A stretch of 64,000 nucleotides of DNA from Aphanothece sacrum FPU1 (GTDB lineage: Bacteria > Cyanobacteriota > Cyanobacteriia > Cyanobacteriales > Microcystaceae): assembly GCF_003864295.1 (NCBI RefSeq), contig NZ_BDQK01000016.1, positions 248,001-312,000 on the forward strand, in the 5' to 3' direction. Below the pieces are notes generated by a model. That model was not told the origin of the DNA, searched no databases, and worked only from the letters and a program-made list of their open reading frames with translations. Both the position numbers and the translations under genes were made by a program. Position 1 is the stretch's first letter. Every line of letters begins with the position of its first letter. Shown here in pieces: positions 53,301-62,389 of this stretch.

Positions 53301-54794
53301 TTAATTGCGTCGTTTTAACTCAGCTTCAACAGCATTAATTACTGTGTCCAAAACATGAACACGGGCATAATATTTGTCATTTCCAGGTACAATACTCCAA
53401 GGTGCAGCAGGGGTACTTGTACGAGCAACCATTTGATTAACTGCCACATAATATAAAGGCCATTTTTCACGATTTCGCCAATCTTCATCCGTTAACTTAT
53501 ACTCTTTAAACTGATTATCTTTCCTCTCCTCAAAACGTCTTAATTGTTCCTCATAACTGATATGCAACCAAAACTTAACTAACACATATCCTGCAGTAGT
53601 TAATTGCGCTTCAAACTCATTAATTTCCTTATAAGATTGTCTCCAGTCTAACTCAGATGCAAATCCTTCAATTCTTTCAACTAATACCCTTCCATACCAA
53701 CTACGATCAAAAATTCCAATGGTTCCCCCACCAGGAATATGTCGCCAAAATCGCCATAAATAATGATATTGTTTCTCCTCAAAACTTGGGGCAGCAAAAG
53801 CATTGACTTTATAACTTCTGGGATCTAAAGTATCTGTAAGACGTTTAATGGCCCCTCCCTTACCTGCTGCGTCCCAACCTTCAAACAAAACTAAAACAGG
53901 AACCTTTTCTTTAAAAATCTTGAGTTGCAACTGTCGTAGTTTAACTTGCGCTTCCCTTAAACGTTGACGATAATCTTCTTTAGGCAAATGCAAACTTAAA
54001 TCTATCTTCTCTAAAAAATCCGGTTCTGTGGGTTGTAATTCTGTTTGAGGAGGTAAAGCAGGAATATCCGTTTTCGGCAGTTTAAGACGGTCTAAAGCTT
54101 GGGTAATCGTAGCAACTATCTGAGATAACACCTTAACCCTAGCCCATCGTTGACAATCTCCTTCTACCAACGTCCAAGGAGCATGACCCGTACTCGTATA
54201 GGTTAACATTTCCTCAGCTAAAGTCGCATATTCATCATAACGCTTAGCCTGTTGCCAATCTTCTGGGCGAACTCGCCATGATTCTAACTCATCAGACTCA
54301 TATTTTTTCAGTCGCTTTTTCATCTCTTTAAGACTCAAATGAGTCCAAAATTTAGCAATAGCAACCCCATCATCTACAAGCTGACGTTCAAACGCATTAA
54401 TATCTCCCATTAATAAGGGAACACCCCCATCTGTTACCCTATCAAATAATCTATCTTCCAACACATGGGTATACCAACTATGATAAAAAATACCAATGCT
54501 ACCTTTAGGGGGTAATTTATGCCAAAATCGCCACAGAAACGGATAATTTTGCTCATGTTCAGTTGCAGCTAAAATTGGATGAACCACAAACCCACGAGGG
54601 TCCATATATCCGATAGTTTTTTGTAATAATTTTCCTTTTCCTGCTGCTGCCCAACCTTCTAAGACTATAATTACAGGTAATTTGTTATCCCAACAGTCTT
54701 TTTGTAGCGATCGCAAATGACGCATTAATTCTTCTATTTGGGATTGATATGTCTCTTTATCGAGGGTTAAATTGAGATCTAGGGTATCTAACAT
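53301..54794 (-). CDS. pap: Polyphosphate:AMP phosphotransferase (two-domain PPK2)
   Basis: A 497-residue fusion of two PPK2 domains. The first has the Walker A motif GWAAAGKGK (47-55), the second GWDAAGKGGAIKR (near 305), each followed by a WRFWHKLPPKG / WRFWRHIPGGG lid region and Arg-rich phosphate-binding segments. Two-domain enzymes of this kind phosphorylate AMP to ADP with polyphosphate, in contrast to single-domain PPK2 acting on ADP/GDP. Both halves look catalytically complete except that the first Walker loop has KGK instead of KGG. Confidence 0.88.
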   Translation of the reverse strand: MLDTLDLNLTLDKETYQSQIEELMRHLRSLQKDCWDNKLPVIIVLEGWAAAGKGKLLQKTIGYMDPRGFVVHPILAATEHEQNYPFLWRFWHKLPPKGSIGIFYHSWYTHVLEDRLFDRVTDGGVPLLMGDINAFERQLVDDGVAIAKFWTHLSLKEMKKRLKKYESDELESWRVRPEDWQQAKRYDEYATLAEEMLTYTSTGHAPWTLVEGDCQRWARVKVLSQIVATITQALDRLKLPKTDIPALPPQTELQPTEPDFLEKIDLSLHLPKEDYRQRLREAQVKLRQLQLKIFKEKVPVLVLFEGWDAAGKGGAIKRLTDTLDPRSYKVNAFAAPSFEEKQYHYLWRFWRHIPGGGTIGIFDRSWYGRVLVERIEGFASELDWRQSYKEINEFEAQLTTAGYVLVKFWLHISYEEQLRRFEERKDNQFKEYKLTDEDWRNREKWPLYYVAVNQMVARTSTPAAPWSIVPGNDKYYARVHVLDTVINAVEAELKRRN

Positions 54795-54946
54795 AGTCTA
54801 AAATCAATAAACTTTTTAGTGTAAAAGCATAAATGCCAAAGTTCGGAATCATTTGGCTTTTCTTAATAGATGGATATATATTATATTAAACTAACCCGTG
54901 TAATGATAGAGATCGCAGCTTTGTTTCCTATTAACCCATTTAATTT

Positions 54947-54952
54947 AAGGAG
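54947..54952 (+). promoter_or_regulatory. Shine-Dalgarno AAGGAG deciding the GTG start of galE
   Basis: AAGGAG with 5 nt to the GTG at 54958. Confidence 0.75.
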
Positions 54953-54957
54953 TTCTT

Positions 54958-55965
54958 GTGTCTAATATAAAACCAACTATTTTAGTAACAGGTGGAGCAG
55001 GATACATAGGTTCTCATGCTGTTCTAGCCTTACAAAAATCAGGTTATGAAGTGATTGTATTTGATAATCTTTCTTATGGTCATCCTGAATTAGTCCATGA
55101 TATTTTAAAAGTAGAATTAATTGTCGGAGATACTAGCGATCGCCTTCTATTAGATAAAATATTTGCCACTCGTAATATTACTGCAGTAATGCACTTTGCT
55201 GCTTTTATTGCCGTAGGAGAATCTGTGACGAATCCGGCTATGTATTATCGAAATAATGTGTTAGGAACCCTAACTTTATTAGAAGCGATGATCGCGGCTA
55301 AAATCAATAAATTTGTCTTTTCTTCTACCTGTGCAATTTATGGGATGCCGCAAGAAATTCCCATGACTGAAACTCATCCTAATAACCCATTAAGTCCCTA
55401 TGCTGCAAGTAAGTATATGGTAGAACAAATGTTGAAAGATTTTGATCAAGCTTATGGATTAAAGTCCGTCACTTTTCGTTATTTTAACGCATCAGGAGCC
55501 GATCCAAATGGACAGTTAGGAGAAGATCACACCCCCGAAACTCATTTAATTCCCTTGGCGTTATTAACTGCCCTAAAGAAAAGAGAATTTTTGTCAATTT
55601 TTGGCACTGATTATGAAACACCCGATGGAACAGCCGTCAGAGATTATATTCATGTCAATGATTTAGCCTCAGCCCATGTTTTAGGATTAGAATATCTCTT
55701 AAATGGGGGTAAAAGTGATATCTTTAATTTAGGTAATGGTAACGGTTTTTCAGTCCGAGAAGTAATAGAAACCGCTAAAAAGATCACCGGAATAGACTTT
55801 TTGGTTAAAGAAAGCGATCGCCGTGCAGGAGATCCTTCTATGTTAGTGGGAAGTAGTCAAAAAGCCCAGTCAATATTGGGTTGGAAACCTCAATATGCAG
55901 ATTTAGAAACCATTGTTTCTCATGCTTGGCAATGGCATCAAAAACGTCATGGTAAGCTAGAATAA
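54958..55965 (+). CDS. galE: UDP-glucose 4-epimerase
   Basis: A 335-residue extended SDR. NAD binding GGAGYIGS is at 12-19, the catalytic Tyr-Lys pair in SPYAASK, and the GalE-specific VRDYIHVNDLASAHVLGLEY region is present. It interconverts UDP-glucose and UDP-galactose for exopolysaccharide and galactolipid precursors. The start is GTG, supported by the ribosome site AAGGAG. Confidence 0.93.
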   Translation: MSNIKPTILVTGGAGYIGSHAVLALQKSGYEVIVFDNLSYGHPELVHDILKVELIVGDTSDRLLLDKIFATRNITAVMHFAAFIAVGESVTNPAMYYRNNVLGTLTLLEAMIAAKINKFVFSSTCAIYGMPQEIPMTETHPNNPLSPYAASKYMVEQMLKDFDQAYGLKSVTFRYFNASGADPNGQLGEDHTPETHLIPLALLTALKKREFLSIFGTDYETPDGTAVRDYIHVNDLASAHVLGLEYLLNGGKSDIFNLGNGNGFSVREVIETAKKITGIDFLVKESDRRAGDPSMLVGSSQKAQSILGWKPQYADLETIVSHAWQWHQKRHGKLE

Positions 55966-56019
55966 ATCTGGGCAATATTTCACTAATAAACTTTCAAAAT
56001 TAACCTCTTAAGTATTAAC

Positions 56020-56316
56020 ATGAATTCTCATTTAGACCTGTTAGAATCAATTATAGAGCGTATAGGAGAATCCGTAATTGCCAGTAATGATACCGTAGAA
56101 AAATTCGCGCATAGTATGAATACTCTAAGCGAAAAAATACAACAACAAGAGTATCAAATTGAACAGCAAGGATATCAAATATTTGCTTTGACTGAAACTA
56201 TACAAACCTTAGTAGATAGTCAAGTAGAATCAAGAGAACAGTTAAATCAAGTAACCTCTTTATTACAAACCTTAGTAACCACTCTCAATGATCAAGTTGT
56301 GAACAATGAAAAATAA
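56020..56316 (+). CDS. Coiled-coil protein, 98 aa
   Basis: MNSHLDLLESIIERIGESVI, then a Q-rich heptad stretch QQQEYQIEQQGYQIFALTET. Soluble, family unknown. Its end overlaps the start of the lipoprotein gene by 11 bp, so the two are coupled. Confidence 0.6.
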   Translation: MNSHLDLLESIIERIGESVIASNDTVEKFAHSMNTLSEKIQQQEYQIEQQGYQIFALTETIQTLVDSQVESREQLNQVTSLLQTLVTTLNDQVVNNEK

Positions 56317-56737
56317 AAAAGCCCTGTCTCTAATCCTTTCATATTTAGCAATTTCTCTCAATTTTATCTTAGTTAGTTGTGCAGAAACCAAGGTTTCCCA
56401 ATGTCAAAAAATTATTTTAATTACTCAAAAAATTGTACAAGAAAGTCAAAATAATCGTCAAACAAAAGATATTAAACAAGCCTTAAAATTTGCCGATGTC
56501 TTTGAAGAAGCAGGACAAAAAATGAAACAGTTAAAAATAGAAGACGAACAATTAGCAAAATATCAACTAGGATTTGCTGAAATCTATCAAGGAAATGCCG
56601 ATACTACCCGTCAATTTGTGTCAGCATTAAACAATAAAGATATTAGTACCGCCAGATTAATGAAACAACAAGTTCAACAATTAGGAAAAAAAGAGCAAGA
56701 ATTAGGAAATCAAATGAATACTTATTGTCAAAAATGA
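56306..56737 (+). CDS. Putative lipoprotein, 143 aa
   Basis: A signal sequence MKNKKALSLILSYLAISLNF ends in the lipobox LVSC, so Cys25 would be lipidated. The mature part is a helical, charged domain of about 118 residues (KIILITQKIVQESQNNRQTK, FADVFEEAGQKMKQLKI) with a final cysteine near the C-terminus. This pattern is common among cyanobacterial lipoproteins of unknown role. Coupled to the upstream coiled-coil gene. Confidence 0.65.
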   Translation: MKNKKALSLILSYLAISLNFILVSCAETKVSQCQKIILITQKIVQESQNNRQTKDIKQALKFADVFEEAGQKMKQLKIEDEQLAKYQLGFAEIYQGNADTTRQFVSALNNKDISTARLMKQQVQQLGKKEQELGNQMNTYCQK

Positions 56738-56899
56738 CATAAGAGTAATACAAAAGGTTTAAGATTAAAAATATAATTCAATTAAAGGAACAATTTAGCT
56801 AACTGTCTTACAATTTAGTTAAGCTTGGGGAAATTCAGGCGATCGCAAGTTTTGCCGTCCCAGTCCTTCCCTTCCCAACTTTTGCACTAATCCTAGTTT

Positions 56900-57262
56900 A
56901 TGCAGACTAACACTTTAATCCAACTGTTACAACAAAGCTTTCATATCGGGGTGGGAGCAACCGCTTCCCTCCTAGAAACTTTCCAAGACCCCCAAAAACG
57001 GGCCGAAACCTTATCACAATTCCACCAACAGTTTAACCTACAAACTCAGCAATGGGCAGAAAAAGGAGAACTCACCGAAAAAGAAGCTCGTCGTATACTC
57101 GATGAGTTGTTAAAGCAACAAAAAAACTCAGACAAAACTGGGGTTCAGTCTCCCTCCTCGTCTGACCCCAGTAATTCTAATATTGAATCGGAAATTGAGG
57201 AACTCACCCAACAAGTGATTGCCCTACGCACCGAACTCGAAAATTTACGTCAATCTAATTAG
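56900..57262 (+). CDS. Phasin-like helical protein, 120 aa
   Basis: MQTNTLIQLLQQSFHIGVGA then TASLLETFQDPQKRAETLSQ and a C-terminal coiled coil (IEELTQQVIALRTELENLRQ) after a Ser-rich linker. The amphipathic first helix with a following heptad region recalls phasin/PhaF-like granule-associated proteins, but the family assignment is uncertain. Convergent with, and overlapping by 4 bp, the DUF4327 gene. Confidence 0.6.
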   Translation: MQTNTLIQLLQQSFHIGVGATASLLETFQDPQKRAETLSQFHQQFNLQTQQWAEKGELTEKEARRILDELLKQQKNSDKTGVQSPSSSDPSNSNIESEIEELTQQVIALRTELENLRQSN

Positions 57263-57501
57263 TCACTATTCCAGGATTCTGAACCTATTAGTTCTCCAAT
57301 GCGATCACGCAGTAAATAGTCACATCTCTCTAATTCACTCTCAATACAGACCCATTCTCGGGCCGGAATATACTCACATAACTTATAAATTGGTTGTTGA
57401 CGACTGATTATACCTCGCTTGACGAGTTGACGAGCTTCCTCTTGAAGCACTTCAACGGAATAACGGGTATGTAAAGAGGAGGGTAAGGTGGGAGTATTCA
57501 T
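57259..57501 (-). CDS. DUF4327 family protein (paralogue 1)
   Basis: An 80-residue cyanobacteria-specific protein with the core YSVEVLQEEARQLVKRGIIS, the strongly conserved CEYIPAREWVCIESELERCD and YLLRDRIGEL. The function of DUF4327 is unknown. The second copy at 57827 shares about 60% of positions. Confidence 0.88.
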   Translation of the reverse strand: MNTPTLPSSLHTRYSVEVLQEEARQLVKRGIISRQQPIYKLCEYIPAREWVCIESELERCDYLLRDRIGELIGSESWNSD

Positions 57502-57826
57502 GAGACACCAAATGAGTTAGTATTGAGTCCTACTTACATGGTAATCTAACTTCACTAGAAAAAAAGCGAAGTCAATTTCGTAATTCTAGTTACATTTTTG
57601 TACGCTTTTGTCAGAATATTGATAAAATTCTGATTTTCTTAAGGATCTTGAACTAAATTATCCCCATTTACCATGCTCTCGTTATCAAGGAACCTATATA
57701 ATTTAAGTCCCAGTCAAGGGACTAGGACTTGATAAGATTGAAAAGAAAATGATAAGTGACAATGTTTATTAGTGCTTCATTTAAGCATCATACAGTAGAA
57801 AAAAAGTTACCCTAATAGGAGACAAT
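57502..57826. other. Spacer between DUF4327 paralogues, no gene seen
   Basis: About 325 bp without a coding frame or recognised repeat; it must hold the promoter of the 57259 gene. Confidence 0.5.
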
Positions 57827-58093
57827 TTAGTCACTGTCCCAATTCTCACAAGCTATTAAATCTCCAATTTGATCTCTTAGTAAATAATCACATCTCTCTA
57901 ACTCGCATTCAACACCTACCCATTCGCGAGCAGGAATGTACTCACACAACACATACAAGGGTTGATGACGACTCACCGTTCCTTTTTCGACGAGTTGGCG
58001 AACTTCGTCTCTAATTAAACCAATACTATAATGGGTTGTGGGACGAGGGGATAAGGTAGTAAGGCTCATAAAAATTTTCTGACTGGCTAACAA
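57827..58093 (-). CDS. DUF4327 family protein (paralogue 2)
   Basis: Up to 88 residues. The first methionine gives MLASQKIFMSLTTLSPRPTT; an internal ATG at 58069 (MSLTTLSPR) fits the family length better. The core YSIGLIRDEVRQLVEKGTVS, CEYIPAREWVGVECELERCD matches paralogue 1. Two copies only 325 bp apart on the same strand point to tandem duplication followed by divergence. Confidence 0.85.
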   Translation of the reverse strand: MLASQKIFMSLTTLSPRPTTHYSIGLIRDEVRQLVEKGTVSRHQPLYVLCEYIPAREWVGVECELERCDYLLRDQIGDLIACENWDSD

Positions 58094-58233
58094 CGCTCCA
58101 TGACTACTATAATCTAATTCGCTCAGATAAAATAGCCCCTTTGCTGTAACAAGGTATACAATTTTCTTATCATTCCCTTAAGTCTTATCCTGTCAGGCTT
58201 TTCATAATGTTAAAATATATTAACGTTAAGGGG

Positions 58234-58947
58234 TTAACTGACCTTAACTATGAGCAAGGAGAAATAAGACAATTGAAGTTGGGGGCGATCGCTAAGATCA
58301 TTATAAATCTTTTGATCCCTTTGAGTCGCTCGTTCAACCACCCAAGATCGTTGCAAAAGCTGGAACTGTTGCAGTATTTGCCAAACTTGATCATAGACAG
58401 AACTAACTTTGAGCAGTACCACCACATCAGCATTTTTAAAGATTTGGTCTAAATGTTCTATGTGATATAGAGCAGGAACAATAACTAGGCGATCGCTTCC
58501 CTTGGTCAGAGGAATGCCTAAAACAGAGGTGGCCGCCATAGGTGAACAAATACCCGGAACTGTCTCTATTTTAATCTGAGGGTCGTAGTCAAGGATAGTT
58601 TGGGCTAAATAAGTAAAGGTGCTGTAAAAGCTGATATCTCCTTCGCAAGCAAAGGCTACATCTTGTCCTTGTTGAAGATGGGGTAAAATCTCCATAGCCG
58701 CTTTTAGCCAAGCTTGTTGTAATTCTTGCTCATCTTGGACATAGGGAAAGGATAAAGATAGGGTTATTTGTTCAACTTTTAACCAAGGTGCGATAATTTG
58801 TTGAGCGATACCTGGTTTATTATTAATTCCGGCAGGAAAAGCCACAATAGAGACTTTTTGTAATAAGCGTAACCCTTTAACTGTAATTAGTTCAGGATCT
58901 CCTGTTCCTACACTAATGCCATACAATATCCCTAATTTTTTGCTCAT
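58234..58947 (-). CDS. cobI: Precorrin-2 C20-methyltransferase
   Basis: A 237-residue tetrapyrrole methylase. The N-terminal GILYGISVGTGDPELITVKG and central DVAFACEGDISFYSTFTYLA with VPGICSPMAATSVLGIPL are typical of CobI/CbiL. It methylates C20 of (cobalt-)precorrin-2 in adenosylcobalamin (pseudocobalamin) synthesis. No other cob gene is adjacent. Full length. Confidence 0.92.
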   Translation of the reverse strand: MSKKLGILYGISVGTGDPELITVKGLRLLQKVSIVAFPAGINNKPGIAQQIIAPWLKVEQITLSLSFPYVQDEQELQQAWLKAAMEILPHLQQGQDVAFACEGDISFYSTFTYLAQTILDYDPQIKIETVPGICSPMAATSVLGIPLTKGSDRLVIVPALYHIEHLDQIFKNADVVVLLKVSSVYDQVWQILQQFQLLQRSWVVERATQRDQKIYNDLSDRPQLQLSYFSLLIVKVS

Positions 58948-59397
58948 ATTTCTTAATATTAATTTAATATCTTTTTCCTAATAACCATAACTAAGCTTGA
59001 AGTATTATAACTGAACCAATACAAATAAATATTGACAAAAAGTTAAGCAAAATGCTAAGTTTATTATCAACTAGATAGTAAATCATCTAGATTATTGGAT
59101 GTTAAAACTAAAAATTATTGATTTTTTGGTCAAAATCATAGATTGGTATAACCTGGCCTATGAAATATAAACTTTACTAATCACCACAGATAGGAGAGAG
59201 TTATTTATCTCCTTTTGCCAGATGGGGCGTTGTCTTTTCCCTGTTCCTTATTCCTCGTAAGATAGCAACATAAGTATTTTGTGTATAGCTAATATTATAA
59301 GTTAATTACTTTTGTATTTATTACAAAAAAAGAGAAAGCGGAAATTGAAGATTGGACAAAAATTGTTAATCAAAAAAAAGCAAGCAGGGAAAAAGTT
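58948..59397. other. Promoter-bearing spacer, no gene seen
   Basis: 450 bp between divergent cobI and the GGDEF-EAL gene. A+T-rich with a hairpin GGAGAGAGTTATTTATCTCC-like element near 59191-59214; no reading frame, RNA or known repeat identified. Confidence 0.5.
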
Positions 59398-61521
59398 ATG
59401 AATTACCAGAGTTACACCGAAGATAACCTTCAAATAGAGGGAGAAAAATCCTATAAATTTATTCTTGAAAATTTGCCTGATTGTCTAGCTTGTCATAAGT
59501 TAGATGGCTGTTATAATTATGTTACTCCTGCCTGTCAATCTTTACTAGGATATGCTCCAGAAATCATAATTGGGCAATCAATTAAGAGTTTTTGTCACCC
59601 CGAAGATTATCACTTAATTGAGCAGTTTTATCAACAACTACAACAGCAGTCAGTCATTAATCCTATTGTTTACCGAATGCGTCATCAAAGTGGTCATTAC
59701 TTATGGATAGAAACTTCGGCTAAAGTGATTTTAGAACCCCGGACAGGAGCGATTGAACAAATTATATGTATTTCCCGTGAGATTACTAAATATAAACAAA
59801 TAGAAGAAGCATTTAATCAAGCGGAAAATCAATATCGTCGGATTTTTGCTCATAGTAGTCAGGGCATCTTTAAAATGACTGCTAAAGGCTATTATTTGAA
59901 CATTAATACTGCTTTAGCTCAAATCTACGGTTTTGGTTCTCAAGAAGAATTTATGCAGAGTGTAATTCATCGAGAAAAGCAACTTTATGTAGAACCGAAA
60001 CGTCGAGAAACCCTATTAAAAATTTTAGATATAGAACAAGAAATTGTCAACTTTGAATCCCAAGTTTATCACCAAGATGGGAATGTAATTTGGATTTCAG
60101 AAAATGCCTGGACAGTCTGTGATCAATCGGGTAATTTTCTTTACTATGAAGGAACCGTTGAAGATATTACTTTTCTTCATAATACAGAAGAAAAATTACA
60201 CAGGGCAACCTTTTTTGATAACTTAACAGGGCTGCCTAATCGAGATTGGTTTTCCTTACAAATACAAGAAGTTATTGCTCTATCTTCTCTGCATGAATAT
60301 TATAACTTTGCTGTCCTTTTTGTTGATCTCGATAGCTTTAAAGTGGTTAATGATAGCTTCGGTCATTTAGTAGGAGATAAACTCTTAGTTCAGGTAGCAA
60401 AACGGTTACAAGGAAGTTTAAGAACAGGGGATAAAATTGCCAGATTTGGGGGAGACGAATTCGCCATATTATTAGAAAATATTCAATCTGTCCGAGAAGC
60501 GATAAACGTCGCGGAACGTATCTTAGCGAGACTTCGTTCTCCCTTTAACTTAGAAACTGGACAAATTTTTACTAAAGCTAGTATTGGAATTACTTTTAGT
60601 GATATAAATTATCAACTTCCTGAAGATGTACTCAGAGATGGGAATTTAGCTATGTATCGAGCTAAAACCGAAGGAAAAGATTGTTATGCTGTATTTAATA
60701 GTAATATGCAACTTGCCGCCTTAAATCGCTTACAGATAGAAAACGATTTAAGAGAAGCAATTAAGCAAGAACAATTATGTTTATATTATCAACCGATTAT
60801 TGAGCTTATGAGTGGTCATTTAAGTGGTTTTGAAGCCTTAATTCGTTGGCAACATCCCACTAAAGGATTAATTTATCCCGATGAATTTATCCCTATTGCT
60901 GAAGAAACTGGACTCATTAATCCTATCGGTTGGTGGGTAATTCAGCAAGCTTGTTATCAATTAAAATGTTGGGAAAAAGAACATCCCAAAGGGTTGAAAT
61001 TAAGCATTAATGTTAATTTATCCGCTCAACAACTCAAACAAAAAGGATTAGTTGAAAAAATAGGAGATTTACTAACAGAAACGAAAATAGAGGGGAATCG
61101 TTTAAAATTAGAAATCACGGAAAGTTGTTTACTCGAAACTGTAACAATAGAAGCACAAAGAGTTAATCAAATCAAGGAATTAGGTATTGGTTTATGTATC
61201 GATGATTTTGGGACTGGTTATTCTTCTTTAAGTCGTTTGTATGAGTTTCCTATTGATACTTTAAAAATTGATCGTTCGTTTATTAGAAGATTAGAATTTT
61301 CACAAACTGCTATTGTACAAATTATTGTGAGTTTAGCTCATACTTTGGGTATTAATGTGGTTGCTGAAGGTATTGAAACCCTTGAACAATTAAACCATCT
61401 GCAAGGATTAGGCTGTGAGTTAGGACAAGGTTATTTATTCTCAAAACCCGTTGATAGTGCTAAAGCTAATCAACTCTTGCATAACTATAATTCAGAAGGT
61501 AATAGGGGCGGGTTTATTTGA
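59398..61521 (+). CDS. PAS-PAS-GGDEF-EAL cyclic-di-GMP turnover protein
   Basis: A 707-residue signalling protein. Two PAS domains (about 17-135 and 140-262, each ending in a PAC-type 'ICISREIT'/'EGTVEDIT') are followed by a GGDEF domain with intact GGDEF at 351-355 and a product-inhibition RxxD site (R342-D345), then an EAL domain with EALIRW at 479-484 and DDFGTGYSSL. Both diguanylate cyclase and phosphodiesterase signatures look complete. No transmembrane segment, so a cytoplasmic sensor. The last residues (GNRGGFI) and the stop codon are encoded by a dispersed GGGCGGGTTT repeat. Confidence 0.93.
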   Translation: MNYQSYTEDNLQIEGEKSYKFILENLPDCLACHKLDGCYNYVTPACQSLLGYAPEIIIGQSIKSFCHPEDYHLIEQFYQQLQQQSVINPIVYRMRHQSGHYLWIETSAKVILEPRTGAIEQIICISREITKYKQIEEAFNQAENQYRRIFAHSSQGIFKMTAKGYYLNINTALAQIYGFGSQEEFMQSVIHREKQLYVEPKRRETLLKILDIEQEIVNFESQVYHQDGNVIWISENAWTVCDQSGNFLYYEGTVEDITFLHNTEEKLHRATFFDNLTGLPNRDWFSLQIQEVIALSSLHEYYNFAVLFVDLDSFKVVNDSFGHLVGDKLLVQVAKRLQGSLRTGDKIARFGGDEFAILLENIQSVREAINVAERILARLRSPFNLETGQIFTKASIGITFSDINYQLPEDVLRDGNLAMYRAKTEGKDCYAVFNSNMQLAALNRLQIENDLREAIKQEQLCLYYQPIIELMSGHLSGFEALIRWQHPTKGLIYPDEFIPIAEETGLINPIGWWVIQQACYQLKCWEKEHPKGLKLSINVNLSAQQLKQKGLVEKIGDLLTETKIEGNRLKLEITESCLLETVTIEAQRVNQIKELGIGLCIDDFGTGYSSLSRLYEFPIDTLKIDRSFIRRLEFSQTAIVQIIVSLAHTLGINVVAEGIETLEQLNHLQGLGCELGQGYLFSKPVDSAKANQLLHNYNSEGNRGGFI

Positions 61522-61657
61522 CTTTTTTGTGAACATCATAAAAGAGGGGCGGGTTTATTTGACTTTTTTGTGAACATCATGGACTTATGTAAAAAACCCG
61601 CCCCTACAAAACCTGCCCCTACAAAAACCTGCCCCTACAAAACCTGCCCCTACAAAA
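61502..61657. repeat. GGGCGGGTTTATTT repeat cluster at the end of the GGDEF-EAL gene
   Basis: Two direct 40-bp units (AGGGGCGGGTTTATTTGACT, TTTTTGTGAACATCAT) are followed by four inverted CTACAAAACCTGCCC-type units. The cluster begins inside the coding region. Confidence 0.85.
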
Positions 61658-61739
61658 TGCTTGCCAAGTGTCAGGCAAATGTGAGATAATAACCGATTGT
61701 GTGTAAATTTAATCAAGCACTGACTTGTTCAATTAAACT

Positions 61740-61934
61740 ATGGCCAGCAAAAAAGGTGTCCGCCTCATTATTACTATAGAATGTACCGAGTGCCGGACAA
61801 ATACTAACAAGCGTAGTCCCGGAGTTTCCCGCTATACCACCAGCAAAAACCGTCGTAATACTACCGCTAGACTCGAAATCAAAAAATTCTGTCCCCACTG
61901 TAATACTCACACCGTCCATAAAGAAATTAAATAA
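61740..61934 (+). CDS. rpmG: 50S ribosomal protein L33
   Basis: A 64-residue L33: [20 protein letters not shown], zinc ligands Cys15, 18, 52 and 55 (the zinc-binding, C+ form). It is followed 41 bp later by rpsR, the usual cyanobacterial and plastid order. Confidence 0.96.
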   Translation: MASKKGVRLIITIECTECRTNTNKRSPGVSRYTTSKNRRNTTARLEIKKFCPHCNTHTVHKEIK

Positions 61935-61975
61935 CTTACCTACCACAAAATCCGTAAAAAGTCAAGAAAAAGATT

Positions 61976-62191
61976 ATGAGTTACTATCGCAAACGTTTGT
62001 CCCCCATTGCCCCTAGTCAACCCATTGACTACAAAGATATAGAAATGTTAAGGAAATTTATCACAGAACGGGGTAAAATTTTGCCTAGACGAATTACAGG
62101 GTTAACTGCTCAACAGCAAAGAAATTTAACTGCTGCCGTCAAACGGGCTAGATTTTTAGCTTTATTACCTTTTGTCAATACAGAAGCGTGA
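61976..62191 (+). CDS. rpsR: 30S ribosomal protein S18
   Basis: A 71-residue S18 with the core [40 protein letters not shown] and basic [10 protein letters not shown]. Co-transcribed with rpmG. Confidence 0.96.
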   Translation: MSYYRKRLSPIAPSQPIDYKDIEMLRKFITERGKILPRRITGLTAQQQRNLTAAVKRARFLALLPFVNTEA

Positions 62192-62345
62192 AACAATGAA
62201 CAATTGACAATGAACAATTGAGAATTACCTCTCCCTTGAAGGATGAGTACCCTCGAAATAGAAAAATTTTTGCTTTTTTCCTCTTAAAAAGGGAGGTTTA
62301 AAACCTCAAATTAATCAATTGTCAATTGTCAATTATCAATTGTCC
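62192..62345. repeat. CAATTGACAATGAACAATTG repeat pair flanking a spacer
   Basis: Heptad-like units (ACAATGAACAATTG) at 62197-62220 and their inverse (CAATTGTCAATTGTCAATTA) at 62317-62340 could pair to a long stem-loop between rpsR and the RNase gene. Confidence 0.7.
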
Positions 62346-62389
62346 ATTGATAATGACCAGCAAGCGTTAGTAAACAAGGCGTAAAGCCG

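Noticed and set aside
61713-61946. Minus-strand frame opposite rpmG
   Set aside because: Antisense shadow of the ribosomal protein gene.
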